Of a stretch of 64,000 nt of DNA, positions 44,436 to 54,700 are shown in pieces. The notes below the pieces were generated by a model, which ran no database searches, was not told the DNA's origin, and worked only from the letters and a program-made list of their open reading frames with translations. The DNA comes from Cytophagia bacterium (lineage in GTDB: Bacteria; Bacteroidota; Bacteroidia; Cytophagales; Spirosomataceae). A program made the translations under genes and the position numbers. The stretch spans positions 1 to 64,000 of the forward strand of contig REAB01000049.1 in assembly GCA_004293645.1 (NCBI GenBank), given 5' to 3'. Every line of letters begins with the position of its first letter. Position 1 is the first letter of the stretch.

Positions 44436-46802
44436 TTATTCTTTATTCTGAGCCACTGGCGGCGGTGTATCCATCATTTTTTGGTTCATCCAAATCAAAA
44501 ACGATGGCAATAAAATAAGATTCGACAACATTCCCATCAACAAAGTAATCGAAACCAAAATTCCGAGAGCCACCGTTCCTTTGAAAGTAGAAGCCGTAAA
44601 AATAGCAAAACCTGCAAAAAGCACCGCTGCCGTATAAAACATACTGATGCCCGTAAATTGAATGGTTTCGGCTATGGCCTGCGAAACCGTTTTGCGGCGA
44701 TTTCTAAGCTCGTCTTTGTATTTGGTTATAAAATAGATGGTGCCATCGGACGACAACCCAAAAGCAATGCTAAAAATAAGCGTAGTAGAAGGTTTGAGGT
44801 GAATGTCCATAAACCCCATGATTCCTGCCGTAATTAGCAATGGAATTAAACTCGGAACAACAGCTACCAATATCATGCGAATGTCGCCAAACAAAATAAC
44901 CATTACAATCGAAATCAGTACGAGCGCGTAAAGCGTACTTTCTACCAGATTTTGCAATAAATAACTGTTGCCTTTCGTAAAAACCACACTATTGCCCGTC
45001 AGTTGAGCTTCGTAGCGGTCTTCTTTTGCCACCCATTGATTGGTTTCGCGGTCAAAATTAAAAATACTATCTACTTTGGGCTGCAATTGTTCATAGAGCT
45101 CAGTTACACGCTTCGTCCCCACATCTGGAATCTGGAAACTCACGCGGGTATAGCGGCGAGTGCTGTCCACAAAACTCTTAAAGCGGTTTTCTTTACCCTT
45201 CACCGAGCCAGCATATTCGGCCAATTTATTGAGTTCGAGCGCACCCGGTAATACGTAATATTTGGGGTCGCCGCCTCGGTAGCCTTGATACACAAATTTG
45301 AGCGCTTCTACCAACGAAATAGGCTTCGTAAACTCAGCATAATTGGTAAATTCCTTTTGCAAGATTTTTATTTTGGTAAGCGTTTGCGGACTCATCACAC
45401 GCCCTGGCCGACCCGTATCAATGCTTACCTCAAATGGCATTACACCTTTAAAATGTTCCTCAAAAAAATGTAAATCGGTCAAAATCGGGTCGTTCTCGGG
45501 CAAATCGTCCACGATATACCCAATAGCCGTGATTTTACTCAAACCCACCAACGCCACCACCACCAGCGTACCCACCACGCCATACACCACGCGGCGATGG
45601 TGATGCACTGTTTTATTGGCAAATCTCAAAAACGCACCAATGCGCTTGCCATCGAGCCGCGCCAAGTGCTTGGGGTTAGGGGCAGGCAGGTAGCTGTACA
45701 AAATGGTAATAAGCACCAAACACAGCAGGTAAGTACTCATGACACCCAAAGCCGCCACCAAGCCAAACTCAATGAGCAAAATACTGCCCGTAAAATAAAA
45801 TACCCCAAACCCAATGGAAGTAGTAACGTTGGCCCAAAAGGTAGTTTCGCCAATTTTTTCGGCGGCGGTCGTTAGGGCTTTCATTTTATTGCCGTGGCGG
45901 GCAAACTCCTCGTGGTATTTGTTGGTCAAAAAAATGGAGTTTGGCACGCCAATCACCACAATAAGCGACGGTATGAGGCCCGTGAGGAGCGAGATTTTAT
46001 ATCCAAAAAGCACAATAAAACCAACGCTCCACACCACGCCCATCAGCACCACCACCAGCGAAATAAACATGACCCGACCCGACCGAAAAAACAAAAGCAA
46101 AATTAAACCTGTAACGGCCACGGCCAAAATAGTAAACAAAATAACCTCGCGGCTCACTTTAGACGAAAACTCAGTGCGAATGTAAGGCAAACCCGACAGG
46201 TGTACTTCCACGCCGTTGGCTTCGGCAAAAGCCAGTGCCTTGGCTTTGATTTCTTTGGAGAGCAAAATGCGTCCTTTGTTGTTCATCTTGCTTTGGTCGA
46301 ACGTAATGGCCATCAAATGCACCTGGCCATCTTCGCTGATGATGTAGCCCCGATAAAAAGGATAACGCGCTATCTTGGCCTGAACGGTATCAACGTCAGC
46401 TTGGGAAGCGGGTTTTTTACTTACAATGGGCTTAAAATCAAATACTTTCAGGCTATCATTGCGCTTTACTTCAACCAAATTGGCATTAGATACTACCTCT
46501 TTTACGCCCTCAGTACGTTTTATTTCTTGGTTCAACTCATACCATTTGTTGAAAACAGGCATTGAAAACATCTTATTCGTTTTCACACCAATCACCACCA
46601 CGTTGCCATCTTCGCCATAACGTGCCTTAAACGATTCATACAATTGAAAATTGGGGTCGCTGGTGGGCAAAATTTTAGGAAGCTCGTAAGATAACTCCAC
46701 CTTGATGGCAAAATAACCCATAACAACGGTCATAATTACCAAAATAGCCGACAGCAATGGCCTATTTTTGAGAATAAACACGGAAATCTTGTTCCAAATC
46801 AT
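44436..46802 (-). CDS. MMPL/RND-family exporter with sterol-sensing-like domains
   Basis: 788 residues from the ATG at 46802. Architecture: helix 1, a periplasmic loop, five helices, a second loop and five or six helices, the duplicated plan of hopanoid-exporter HpnN-like and MMPL proteins. The GDD-type motifs of the two halves are present as VVIGVPNSIFLTNKYHEE and FGLSSDGTIYFITKYKDELR, with the Asp in helix 4/10 that couples to protons. Probable export of lipids or hydrophobic compounds; substrate unknown. DUF4834 follows at 21 bp. Confidence 0.87.
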   Translation of the reverse strand: MIWNKISVFILKNRPLLSAILVIMTVVMGYFAIKVELSYELPKILPTSDPNFQLYESFKARYGEDGNVVVIGVKTNKMFSMPVFNKWYELNQEIKRTEGVKEVVSNANLVEVKRNDSLKVFDFKPIVSKKPASQADVDTVQAKIARYPFYRGYIISEDGQVHLMAITFDQSKMNNKGRILLSKEIKAKALAFAEANGVEVHLSGLPYIRTEFSSKVSREVILFTILAVAVTGLILLLFFRSGRVMFISLVVVLMGVVWSVGFIVLFGYKISLLTGLIPSLIVVIGVPNSIFLTNKYHEEFARHGNKMKALTTAAEKIGETTFWANVTTSIGFGVFYFTGSILLIEFGLVAALGVMSTYLLCLVLITILYSYLPAPNPKHLARLDGKRIGAFLRFANKTVHHHRRVVYGVVGTLVVVALVGLSKITAIGYIVDDLPENDPILTDLHFFEEHFKGVMPFEVSIDTGRPGRVMSPQTLTKIKILQKEFTNYAEFTKPISLVEALKFVYQGYRGGDPKYYVLPGALELNKLAEYAGSVKGKENRFKSFVDSTRRYTRVSFQIPDVGTKRVTELYEQLQPKVDSIFNFDRETNQWVAKEDRYEAQLTGNSVVFTKGNSYLLQNLVESTLYALVLISIVMVILFGDIRMILVAVVPSLIPLLITAGIMGFMDIHLKPSTTLIFSIAFGLSSDGTIYFITKYKDELRNRRKTVSQAIAETIQFTGISMFYTAAVLFAGFAIFTASTFKGTVALGILVSITLLMGMLSNLILLPSFLIWMNQKMMDTPPPVAQNKE

Positions 46803-46919
46803 GCAAAACAGCTTTGAAAATAAAATACTAAAATCAACAAGCAAAGTTACGGATTAAGTACCGCCGCTCAAATATTATTTCACGGTGCGCCATAATTCTG
46901 CCATAAAAATCACTAACTA

Positions 46920-46951
46920 TTTGGTAGTTAGGAACTGAATCCCTAATTTTG
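46920..46951 (+). promoter_or_regulatory. Promoter of rpsL-rpsG
   Basis: TTTG at 46920-46923, 20-bp spacer, TAATTTTG at 46944-46951. A close match to the Bacteroidota consensus. The rpsL ATG lies 53 bp downstream, leaving a 45-nt leader with a CCCCAAAAATGGG-like inverted repeat (CCCATTTTTGGGG), possibly regulatory. Confidence 0.7.
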
Positions 46952-47004
46952 CACTCCCATTTTTGGGGTAGTATGTTTTTTCATTATTCAAAAAGGTCTA
47001 ATAA

Positions 47005-47433
47005 ATGCCTACGATTCAACAATTAGTACGAAAAGGACGCGAGAAAATGACGTGGAAATCAAAGTCGCCGGCTTTGGATTCATGTCCGCAGCGTCGTGGC
47101 GTTTGTACCCGCGTGTACACCACGACCCCCAAGAAGCCAAACTCGGCTTTGCGCAAAGTAGCCCGTGTGCGTTTGACGCACGGCAAAGAAGTAAACGCCT
47201 ACATTCCAGGCGAAGGCCACAACTTGCAAGAACACTCTATTGTGTTGGTGCGCGGTGGTCGGGTTAAAGATCTTCCAGGTGTTCGTTACCACATTATTCG
47301 TGGTGCATTGGACACCGCCGGTGTAGGTGGTCGCAAGCAGTCGCGCTCAGTTTATGGCACGAAGCGGCCGAAGCCAGGTCAGGTAGTAGCCCCAACCAAG
47401 GGCGGCAAGCCAGGCGGTGGCAAGAAAAAGTAA
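47005..47433 (+). CDS. rpsL: 30S ribosomal protein S12
   Basis: 142 residues with the conserved [14 protein letters not shown] start, the [17 protein letters not shown] loop that carries the streptomycin-resistance Lys, and the [13 protein letters not shown] loop. The C-terminal tail is longer and richer in Lys/Gly than in E. coli, common in this phylum. Decoding-centre protein of the small subunit. Leads the operon with rpsG (153-bp gap). Confidence 0.98.
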   Translation: MPTIQQLVRKGREKMTWKSKSPALDSCPQRRGVCTRVYTTTPKKPNSALRKVARVRLTHGKEVNAYIPGEGHNLQEHSIVLVRGGRVKDLPGVRYHIIRGALDTAGVGGRKQSRSVYGTKRPKPGQVVAPTKGGKPGGGKKK

Positions 47434-47586
47434 GTAGAGTAAAAGAGTCCTTTTTGTTTTCGTATTAAACCGGCAACTATAAAGGGAAGTAATCTCGGAC
47501 TTTTGGTTCGAGGTGAATAAGTTGAGAGTGAGCCGATTGGCCACCCTATCAAACGAAACCTCATTAAAAAAAACAGTTAAGTAGCA

Positions 47587-48054
47587 ATGAGAAAAGCAAA
47601 ACCAAAAAAGAGATACATTCTTCCCGACCCCAAGTTTCGGGATATAATGGTAACTAAGTTTGTAAATAACTTGATGTACGAAGGAAAGAAAACCGTAGCC
47701 TACGAAATTTTTTACGGCGCGTTAGAAATTGTTGAAAAACGATTGAACGAAAACGGTTTGGAAGCGTTCAAGCGTGCCCTTGCCAACGTTACTCCCGCAG
47801 TAGAAGTAAAAAGCCGCCGCGTAGGTGGTTCAAACTTCCAAGTACCCACCGAAGTTCGTCCCGACCGCAAGCTGTCGTTGGGCATGAAATGGATGATTAA
47901 GTACTCACGTTTGCGCGGAGAAAAAACAATGGTAGATCGTTTGGCCGCCGAAATCGTAGCTGCCTCAAAAGGCGAAGGTGCATCGGTGAAGAAAAAAGAC
48001 GATACACACCGCATGGCAGAAGCCAACAAAGCGTTCTCGCACTTCCGTTTCTAA
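47587..48054 (+). CDS. rpsG: 30S ribosomal protein S7
   Basis: 155 residues, full length: [19 protein letters not shown] at the start, [17 protein letters not shown] in the middle and [16 protein letters not shown] at the end. Primary 16S rRNA binder in the head of the small subunit. An intrinsic terminator lies 62 bp downstream and fusA does not follow, so the usual str cluster is split here. Confidence 0.98.
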   Translation: MRKAKPKKRYILPDPKFRDIMVTKFVNNLMYEGKKTVAYEIFYGALEIVEKRLNENGLEAFKRALANVTPAVEVKSRRVGGSNFQVPTEVRPDRKLSLGMKWMIKYSRLRGEKTMVDRLAAEIVAASKGEGASVKKKDDTHRMAEANKAFSHFRF

Positions 48055-48116
48055 GTTATAAGGTGTATGGTTTTAGGGTGTATGGTTCATATACTTTCTA
48101 CATAACCCCATTTTTT

Positions 48117-48152
48117 AAAACCCGCAAGACATTAAAATCTTGCGGGTTTTAA
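48117..48152 (+). terminator. Intrinsic terminator after rpsG
   Basis: AAAACCCGCAAGA, loop, TCTTGCGGGTTTT: 13-bp stem whose end is the T tract. It closes the rpsL-rpsG transcript. Confidence 0.88.
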
Positions 48153-48187
48153 CTTTTAGAAGTACCTTGCTTACCAAATTTTTAATT

Positions 48188-48262
48188 CAACAACCCAACA
48201 ACCCAACGACTCAACGACTCAACAACTCAACACCCAACAACTCAACAACTCAACAACTCAAA
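48188..48262. repeat. CAACAACTCA-type simple repeat
   Basis: About 75 bp of near-tandem CAACAACCCA, CAACGACTCA and CAACAACTCA decamers reach up to the ATG of the MoxR gene. Low complexity with no structure; it must be the 5' leader of moxR if transcription starts upstream. Confidence 0.8.
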
Positions 48263-48263
48263 A

Positions 48264-49220
48264 ATGGCCCAAGCCAAAATTGCAGAAATTATTGAAGAAA
48301 TGAGCCGCGTAGTGGTAGGCCAAGAGAAGCTCATCAATCGGCTTTTGATTGGCTTATTTACGGGCGGCCATATTTTGTTGGAAGGCGTACCAGGCTTAGC
48401 CAAGACGCTTACTATCAATAGTTTATCTAAAATTCTACACTTAGATTTTCAACGCATACAGTTTACGCCCGACTTGCTGCCCGCCGACCTCATCGGCACC
48501 ATGATTTATAAGCCCCAACTCGGCGATTATGAGGTACGAAAAGGGCCTATTTTTGCCAATATCATTTTGGCCGACGAAGTAAACCGCTCGCCTGCCAAAG
48601 TACAGTCGGCGTTGTTGGAAGCCATGCAAGAAAAACAGGTAACGATTGGCGAAGACACATTTATTCTCGACCGCCCTTTTTTGGTGCTGGCCACCCAAAA
48701 CCCTGTGGAGCAAGAAGGTACATATCCACTTCCCGAAGCGCAATTAGACCGCTTTATGATGAAAGTTTACGTGGACTACCCCACCAAAACCGAAGAATTA
48801 GAAGTGATGCGGCGCATGTCAAATTTAGATTACAATTACAAACCCAAGCAGCTTCTTACCAAGCAAGAGATTTTTGACATTCGGGAGGAAATCAATCAAA
48901 TAAATATCTCCGAAACCCTCGAAAAATACATTGTTGAACTGGTTTTTGCCACCCGCCGCCCGCTCGAATACAACCTGCGCGATGAAGCGCGGTACATTCA
49001 GTATGGTGTGTCGCCGCGCGGTACTATTCAGCTCAATTTGGCTGCCAAAGCCCTCGCTTATTTCAACAACCGCGACTACGTGCTGCCCGAAGACATCAAG
49101 GAAGTTGCGCCCGATGTGTTCAACCACCGCATTTTACTCAACTACGAAGCCGAAGCCGACGGCACCACCACTCGCGCCATCATTGGCTCTATTTTGAGTA
49201 AAGTGGCCATTGGTCGCTAA
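48264..49220 (+). CDS. MoxR-family AAA ATPase
   Basis: 318 residues. Walker A is GVPGLAKTLTINSL, Walker B is ILADEVNRSPAKVQSALLEAM, and sensor 1 is VLATQNPVEQEGTYPLPEAQ, with the C-terminal AAA_lid (ARYIQYGVSPRG, DYVLPEDIKEVAPDV). It is a chaperone-like ATPase that usually works with a DUF58 and VWA-domain gene set; those partners are not downstream here, where mdh runs the other way. Stands alone. Confidence 0.92.
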   Translation: MAQAKIAEIIEEMSRVVVGQEKLINRLLIGLFTGGHILLEGVPGLAKTLTINSLSKILHLDFQRIQFTPDLLPADLIGTMIYKPQLGDYEVRKGPIFANIILADEVNRSPAKVQSALLEAMQEKQVTIGEDTFILDRPFLVLATQNPVEQEGTYPLPEAQLDRFMMKVYVDYPTKTEELEVMRRMSNLDYNYKPKQLLTKQEIFDIREEINQINISETLEKYIVELVFATRRPLEYNLRDEARYIQYGVSPRGTIQLNLAAKALAYFNNRDYVLPEDIKEVAPDVFNHRILLNYEAEADGTTTRAIIGSILSKVAIGR

Positions 49221-49223
49221 AAA

Positions 49224-49287
49224 AAGATGCGTCGTTGTCCGTGTCTTCACGGACAACGACGCATCTTGCCTGTGAAGACACAGGCAA
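49224..49287. repeat. Two palindromes with TCTT/AAGA tetraloops
   Basis: First palindrome, 49224-49267: 20-bp perfect stem around TCTT (GTCCGTGTCTTCACGGAC core). Second, 49266-49287: TTGCCTGTG, AAGA, CACAGGCAA. The second recurs in opposite orientation at 56633-56655. Located after the MoxR stop, where the first could end that transcript although it lacks a T tract. Confidence 0.85.
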
Positions 49288-49292
49288 CGGCG

Positions 49293-49332
49293 TAAAAAAA
49301 CCTTCCGAAAGGTTTTTAACTTTCGGAAGGTT
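49293..49332 (-). terminator. Intrinsic terminator of mdh
   Basis: On the minus strand AACCTTCCGAAAG, loop, CTTTCGGAAGGTT then TTTTTAC. A 13-bp stem with a T tract, 19 bp after the mdh stop. Confidence 0.85.
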
Positions 49333-49351
49333 AAGGAAAAAGCCAAATTTA

Positions 49352-50287
49352 TTACAAACTCAGGGTTTTCAACACGTCATTCATATTGCGCACCGCGTCT
49401 GCCGATTTAGCAAAAGATGCTTTTTCAGCATCGCTGAGGCGTAAGTTAATAATTTTTTCCCAACCGTTGCGACCTATTACCACAGGCACGCCGAGGCAAA
49501 TGTCTTTTTGACCATACTCCCCATTGAGGGCTACGCTACACGGGAAAATGCGCTTTTGGTCGCGTACAATGCTCTCTACCAACGTGGCTACTGCTGCGCC
49601 AGGCGCGTACCAAGCCGACGTACCAATCAACTTGGTAAGCGTAGCACCACCCACCATGGTATCGGCGGCTACTTGTTGCAGTTTTTCTGCCGACAGAAAA
49701 CGGCTCACTGGAATACCGTTGTAGGTAGCCAAGCGCGTCAGCGGAATCATGGTGGTGTCGCCGTGGCCGCCAATTACCATACCGTGCAAATCGTTGGGTG
49801 AACAGTTCATGGCCATTGACAAATACGTTTTGAAACGTGCGCTGTCCAAAATACCGCCCATGCCAATAATGCGCTTCTTGGGTATTCCAAGCGACGTCAG
49901 GGCCAAATAAGTCATGGTATCCATGGGGTTGGAAACAATGATGAAAATGGTTTTTGGCGAATATTTCAAAATATTCTCGGCTACGCCTTTCACAATACCC
50001 GCATTGATGCCAATGAGTTCTTCGCGCGTCATGCCTGGCTTGCGTGGAATACCCGACGTAATAACGACTACGTCCGAGCCTTTGGTTTTTTCGTAATCGC
50101 TGGTCGAGCCAGTGATTTTGGTGTCAAAACCCAGCAAAGTGGCCGTTTGAAACATGTCAAGGGCTTTTCCTTCCGACAAACCTTCTTTGATGTCGAGCAA
50201 TACTACTTCTTCGGCCAAAGCGCGGCGGGCAATGTTATCGGCACAGGTAGCACCTACGGCACCTGCTCCTACTACGGTAATTTTCAT
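49352..50287 (-). CDS. mdh: Malate dehydrogenase
   Basis: 311 residues from ATG 50287. NAD motif VVGAGAVGATCADNIA, Asp in VVLLDIKEG for NAD preference, VVITSGIPRKPGMTRE (substrate loop with three Arg positions), VSNPMDTMTYLA and the catalytic His in VIGGHGDTTMIPL. LDH-like malate dehydrogenase of the TCA cycle. The extension to 50356 has no homology-like start and is rejected. Downstream of porV, with a terminator between them. Confidence 0.96.
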   Translation of the reverse strand: MKITVVGAGAVGATCADNIARRALAEEVVLLDIKEGLSEGKALDMFQTATLLGFDTKITGSTSDYEKTKGSDVVVITSGIPRKPGMTREELIGINAGIVKGVAENILKYSPKTIFIIVSNPMDTMTYLALTSLGIPKKRIIGMGGILDSARFKTYLSMAMNCSPNDLHGMVIGGHGDTTMIPLTRLATYNGIPVSRFLSAEKLQQVAADTMVGGATLTKLIGTSAWYAPGAAVATLVESIVRDQKRIFPCSVALNGEYGQKDICLGVPVVIGRNGWEKIINLRLSDAEKASFAKSADAVRNMNDVLKTLSL

Positions 50288-50366
50288 ACAGTTTTTTGGT
50301 TTAATAAAATCGTTAAAAACAGTCGTAAAGATAGTTTTAAATGCCGTTTGAAGCAAAAGCTAAATA

Positions 50367-50407
50367 CAAAAAGCGGCACGTCAAAAATTTTGGCGCACCG
50401 CTTTTTG
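50367..50407 (-). terminator. Terminator of porV
   Basis: CAAAAAGCGG with CCGCTTTTTG and an inner GC pairing. On the minus strand the T-rich arm is followed by TATTTAGC, 17 bp after the porV stop. Confidence 0.6.
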
Positions 50408-50423
50408 TGTTTTCTAAAAACAT

Positions 50424-51638
50424 TTATTGTGCTTCGTCGGTAGCTTCTGGCTGCTCTTCTACTTGTTTTTTGAACATATCTACCACCAGCGAAATCCGAA
50501 AAGTATTGGCCAATGGGCTGCCTTGACGTTGAGGCATCAAATACGCAAAATCAATACCGTAGCGGTTTTGAACCCTCGCACCAAAACCAATGGTAAAATA
50601 CTTGCGCCCGCCTTTGGCATTGGCTTCATTGAAATAACCCGCCCGCGCTGCAAACGACTCATTGTACCAATATTCAACACCCGTTGAGATTGCGAACTCG
50701 CTCAACTCTTCCCTAAAGCCATCGGGCGCGTCGCTAAAAGAACCAAACATGGCCGCAAATGTGCCTCGATTGGGGTCTTTGCCGCGTGTAACGTTACGAC
50801 TGGCATCGCGCACGGGCGGTGTTGGCACCATCAATTTGTTGAAATCTAAGATGAAAGTAACCTTGTTGTGAAAATCAATGTGGCGCGTGGCAGCACCGCT
50901 CAATTTTAAGTTGGTTGGAATAAAACCTGTTTCTGTACCACCGTAGTTTATTTTGCCGCCAATGTTTTGAATCAACAGTGCGCCCGCCATTTTCCAGCCT
51001 TTGCCCGTACTCTCATCAATGTTGCCATCGCCTTGATAAAACGCGCTGATGTCGCCCGCTACGGTTGAGCCTGGTTTCATACCAGCACCTGGGTAGCTAC
51101 CCGCCAAGTTGGAGTTGATGTATTTCATGTTCAAACCCACCGAAAGCTTATCCGATAATTTGCGTGAATAAGCCAACGAAAACAAAAACTCATTGGAAAG
51201 ATACTCACCTTCAAAACCACCCATGTTGTTCCGAGCTTCAAATTTGCCGTGGTCAAAATACATCAAACTAGCTCCAAAGGCTTGGTTTTTACCTACTTTG
51301 GCAAACCCAGAAATATAGGTAAAATACATATCGTCCACCATGCCACGCAGCCAGGGTGTGTAAGACAGCGCTACGCCATAATTTTTGGTGGATTGCGCCA
51401 ATTTAGCCGCGCCCCAATAAACGGAGTTGGCATCTGGCCCCAACGCGCCACCTGCGTCGCCCAAAGCTGCGCTGCGGGCATCGGGCGTAAAAACCGCAAA
51501 AGGCACTGCCGTGGTTACGGGGCGCAAACTGAGGGTGTCTTCACCCATAATTCCCAGTTGCTGACTGTGTCCTTTAAGGGAGAAACCGATGGCGCAAAAA
51601 ATGAAAAGCGCAAAAACGAGGATATTTTTTTTGGTCAT
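50424..51638 (-). CDS. porV: Type IX secretion outer-membrane shuttle protein PorV
   Basis: 404 residues. Signal peptide ending LKGHSQQ, then the family's DTLSLRPVTTAVPFAVFTPDARSAALGDAG, with ALGPDANSVYWGAAKLA and YTPWLRG: FadL-like barrel features that define PorV/LptO. It carries cargo from the translocon to the PorU sortase. Last strand FRISLVVDMF. It follows porU by 119 bp on the same strand, with its own TATTTTTG element, so it can be expressed apart from porU. Confidence 0.95.
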   Translation of the reverse strand: MTKKNILVFALFIFCAIGFSLKGHSQQLGIMGEDTLSLRPVTTAVPFAVFTPDARSAALGDAGGALGPDANSVYWGAAKLAQSTKNYGVALSYTPWLRGMVDDMYFTYISGFAKVGKNQAFGASLMYFDHGKFEARNNMGGFEGEYLSNEFLFSLAYSRKLSDKLSVGLNMKYINSNLAGSYPGAGMKPGSTVAGDISAFYQGDGNIDESTGKGWKMAGALLIQNIGGKINYGGTETGFIPTNLKLSGAATRHIDFHNKVTFILDFNKLMVPTPPVRDASRNVTRGKDPNRGTFAAMFGSFSDAPDGFREELSEFAISTGVEYWYNESFAARAGYFNEANAKGGRKYFTIGFGARVQNRYGIDFAYLMPQRQGSPLANTFRISLVVDMFKKQVEEQPEATDEAQ

Positions 51639-51702
51639 AAAAAATTAATTTTCAACTGATTACAGCGTTCACCTGTTTAATGTTGAACAACGTTACGAAG
51701 GT

Positions 51703-51710
51703 CAAAAATA
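51703..51710 (-). promoter_or_regulatory. Promoter -7 element of porV
   Basis: TATTTTTG on the minus strand fits TAnnTTTG and lies 64 bp before the porV ATG, in the porU-porV gap. -33 box not clear. Confidence 0.4.
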
Positions 51711-51757
51711 AGGTATCTGTTTAAGAAAACGTAAGAATTGAGCGAAAATTTGAAAAA

Positions 51758-54700
51758 CTATCGGGCGTACAGTACTTTTTTGTGCAACGTTTGGGTTTTT
51801 TGACTCACCAACGAACGGGCGGTAAGCCGCACCAAGTACATTCCAGCGGCCACATTTTGGTTGTATCGGTTCGTCCCGTTCCAAGTTGCCACTTGCCATT
51901 TGGCATCGGTATTGTAAGAAACATACGACTCCGAAGAAATGACTTTACCGCTTAAATCCATAATTTGTACCAATACTTCGAGGTCGTCGCCTTCGGTTAG
52001 CGGGCTAATTTGAATGGTCGTTTGTTCAGAAAAAGGATTCGGGAAAACGACTACTTCTTTCAAGATGGCTTCGCGTTGCGTTACTATAAATTTTAACGTT
52101 GCCTCCGTTGAGTTATTGTAGGTGTCCCATACTTTTAGGCGCAGTTGGTGTGGCCCAGCAGGGAGCTGGCTAAACGGAAAGCGAATAGTACCTGCTCGAA
52201 AATCGTCTTGATTGGCCACAAAATAATCGTTCACGGCCAAGCGGAGGGTATCGTTGAGGGTCAAAATCATATCTTGGCCAATGCCTACCCGCGATAGATT
52301 CAAGCCATTTTCGTCGGTCAGTTTGGCTATCAACAACGGTGTATCATCTACGTTGTCGCCGTCCGTAAAATTTTCATTGTTCAAAAATAGTTGCAGCGCG
52401 GGCGGTTTGTTGTCGGTAGCAAGCAGGTCGGTGCCACCCACCAAAATTCGATTGTTGCCACCTGCCGCGTCGGTGAGGCTGTCGTTGCTAACGGCATAAA
52501 CCGATACGCGCCCATTGCCGAGTCGATAATCAATGTTTTTGGGAACCACAAACTGCACCACAAAACGCCCGTTGCGTACGGTTACTTTGCCTTCAAAGAG
52601 CTTGCTGTCAAACTGACCGTATCGCATGGGCGGGCTTTCGGTACCGCGCGTTAGGAGCTGGGTTTCTTTGTCAAATACCGATACCGTAGCCGTACCGTTG
52701 AAGGCCGTTAATAGTTGGTTTTGTTGGCGAATTTCGCCCGTTAATTGAACTAATTTGCCCGCCTTCAAGGTGTCGTTGGTGGTTACAACTATTTGATTTT
52801 CGGGATAATCCAGCCGCGCGGAAGGGTCGCCGAGGAGCGTAAAATTGCGATTTAGTACACCACTGAGGCTGTTGTTTTTGGTAATGCGCATCACGTCGCC
52901 GAGGCGTGGCATTTGGCCATCAATGGGCTGAAAAACAGTGCCATAAAACGCTTGATTAAGCAAAAAATTAGTATTGGCAAACACGGGTCGCGCGGTGGTA
53001 AGCATGGCAATGGCTCCGCCGCGCGGACTCAAAACGGCCAGTTCTGCCCCCGAAACCACGTTTGGGTTGTCAAAACGGCCAAACTCGCAGGTGGCCGTAA
53101 CCATGAGCGGCAGCTTGTTGAGATTGCGCCAACCAAACAAATCTTGCAACGTCAAAATCTGCTCTTCGGCCCAAATAGACTCGCCGCCGTGGCCAGTGTA
53201 GTTTAAAATAAGCGTGCCGTTGTTTACGGTTTGGTCAATGCGGCGGTTTATTTCGGGGGCGCGTTGGGTAGCCGTAGAAACCACCTGCTGAAAAGCATCC
53301 ACGTAAATTTTGGTGAGGTCGTAAGTGCTGGTATTGCGTTCAATAATTCGTGCCAAATCGTCGGCATCTTGTTGGTGAATGTTGGAGTCGCCGTCGTCGG
53401 CTACAAAAGCTACCCGCTGTTGCCAACGGCCACGGCTATTTTTTTGGGTATAATTGATGAGTTTATCCACCAGTACGCGGGCTTCTTCGCGGCTTTTGGC
53501 GGGCAAACGCCCCACTCCCACATCAAGCAAATGGTTGCCGCCGTAGTCTTCAGTCCATTGGCCATCGTTGGGTTTTAGGAAGCCAAAAAAATCGTCGGAC
53601 GAGTAACTAAAAACGGGCTGCGCTGATTCTCGGCTTTCGTAAGTTGGCACAAAATTGGCCATTTGTACGGCTTCTTGGTTGCGGGTATTGTTTTTAAAAT
53701 CGAAAGACGCATCGCCAAATAGCAACAAGTATTTGAGCTTATTGGGCTGGCGGTCGTTGAGGTATTTGGCAAAATCTCGAATGGCTACGGGGTCGAGTCT
53801 TCCCGACGAAAACTCGTTGAATACTTGTGGTATTGTAACCACCAACACATCTAATTTGTCGTGCGTTTTACGAAAATTGGCCAGTCTTTGAGCTTGGGCC
53901 AGCCATGCCGCACCCGTAACGATGAGCAAATCGGGCGTGGCGGCGGCGCGTAGTTTTTGGTTGGCCACCGCTACCGCCGAAACGGGCGTTTGCAATTGAG
54001 TTTCAGTAAATAAGAGAAAGCGTCGCAATGCGCGACCCGCCGCGCCAAAAACTGCTTCTTGACCATTGAGCCGTAGTAGTTGGTTGCGCGGGCGTAAGCC
54101 GTCGGTTACGTCCCACACTTGCAATGCTGCCGTGGCTTGGCCAATGGTATATTGCACCGAGTCTTGCTGCAAACTGGCCAAACTTTGTACCACCGTTGGT
54201 TCGTCGTAAAAGCGCAGCGTTCGTCTAAATTGTACGCCCAAAAAATCGAGATAGCCCTCGGCAGTGCTTTGCCCCGCTTTGTCAAAAACCACGCCCACGC
54301 GCAAACGGCTGGCCTCGGGCGGGAGCGTACCCGCGTGGGCTTGCAGCGTACGTTGGCCTTTGAGGTCGTAGCGGTAGGTAGAAACGGTGGCTATATTTTG
54401 CGAACCAACGGCCTGCCCGTTGAGCAGCAAATTAAATTTTGTAACTACTTGTGCCGCCGCCACTGTGGCCGCGTGGAGCAAAAAAGGCGTGTTTGGTTGT
54501 GCGCCAAGCGTTTCAAAAACAAACTCTTGTTGGGCTTGACTACCAAAATACTCGCCCCACCATTCGCGTCCCGACTGAATGCGATTGACTGACTCGGTTT
54601 CTCGAAAAACGTATTCGTCGTAAAAATTGATAAGTGGGCCGCTGGTACCTGCTCGCTGGTCGGCAAGTCGAAGTCCAGGGGCATTGCCCAATTGTAAAAA

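Noticed and set aside
48188-48262. CAACAACTCA array considered as a CRISPR array
   Set aside because: Units are about 10 bp with no spacers; no cas genes in the window.
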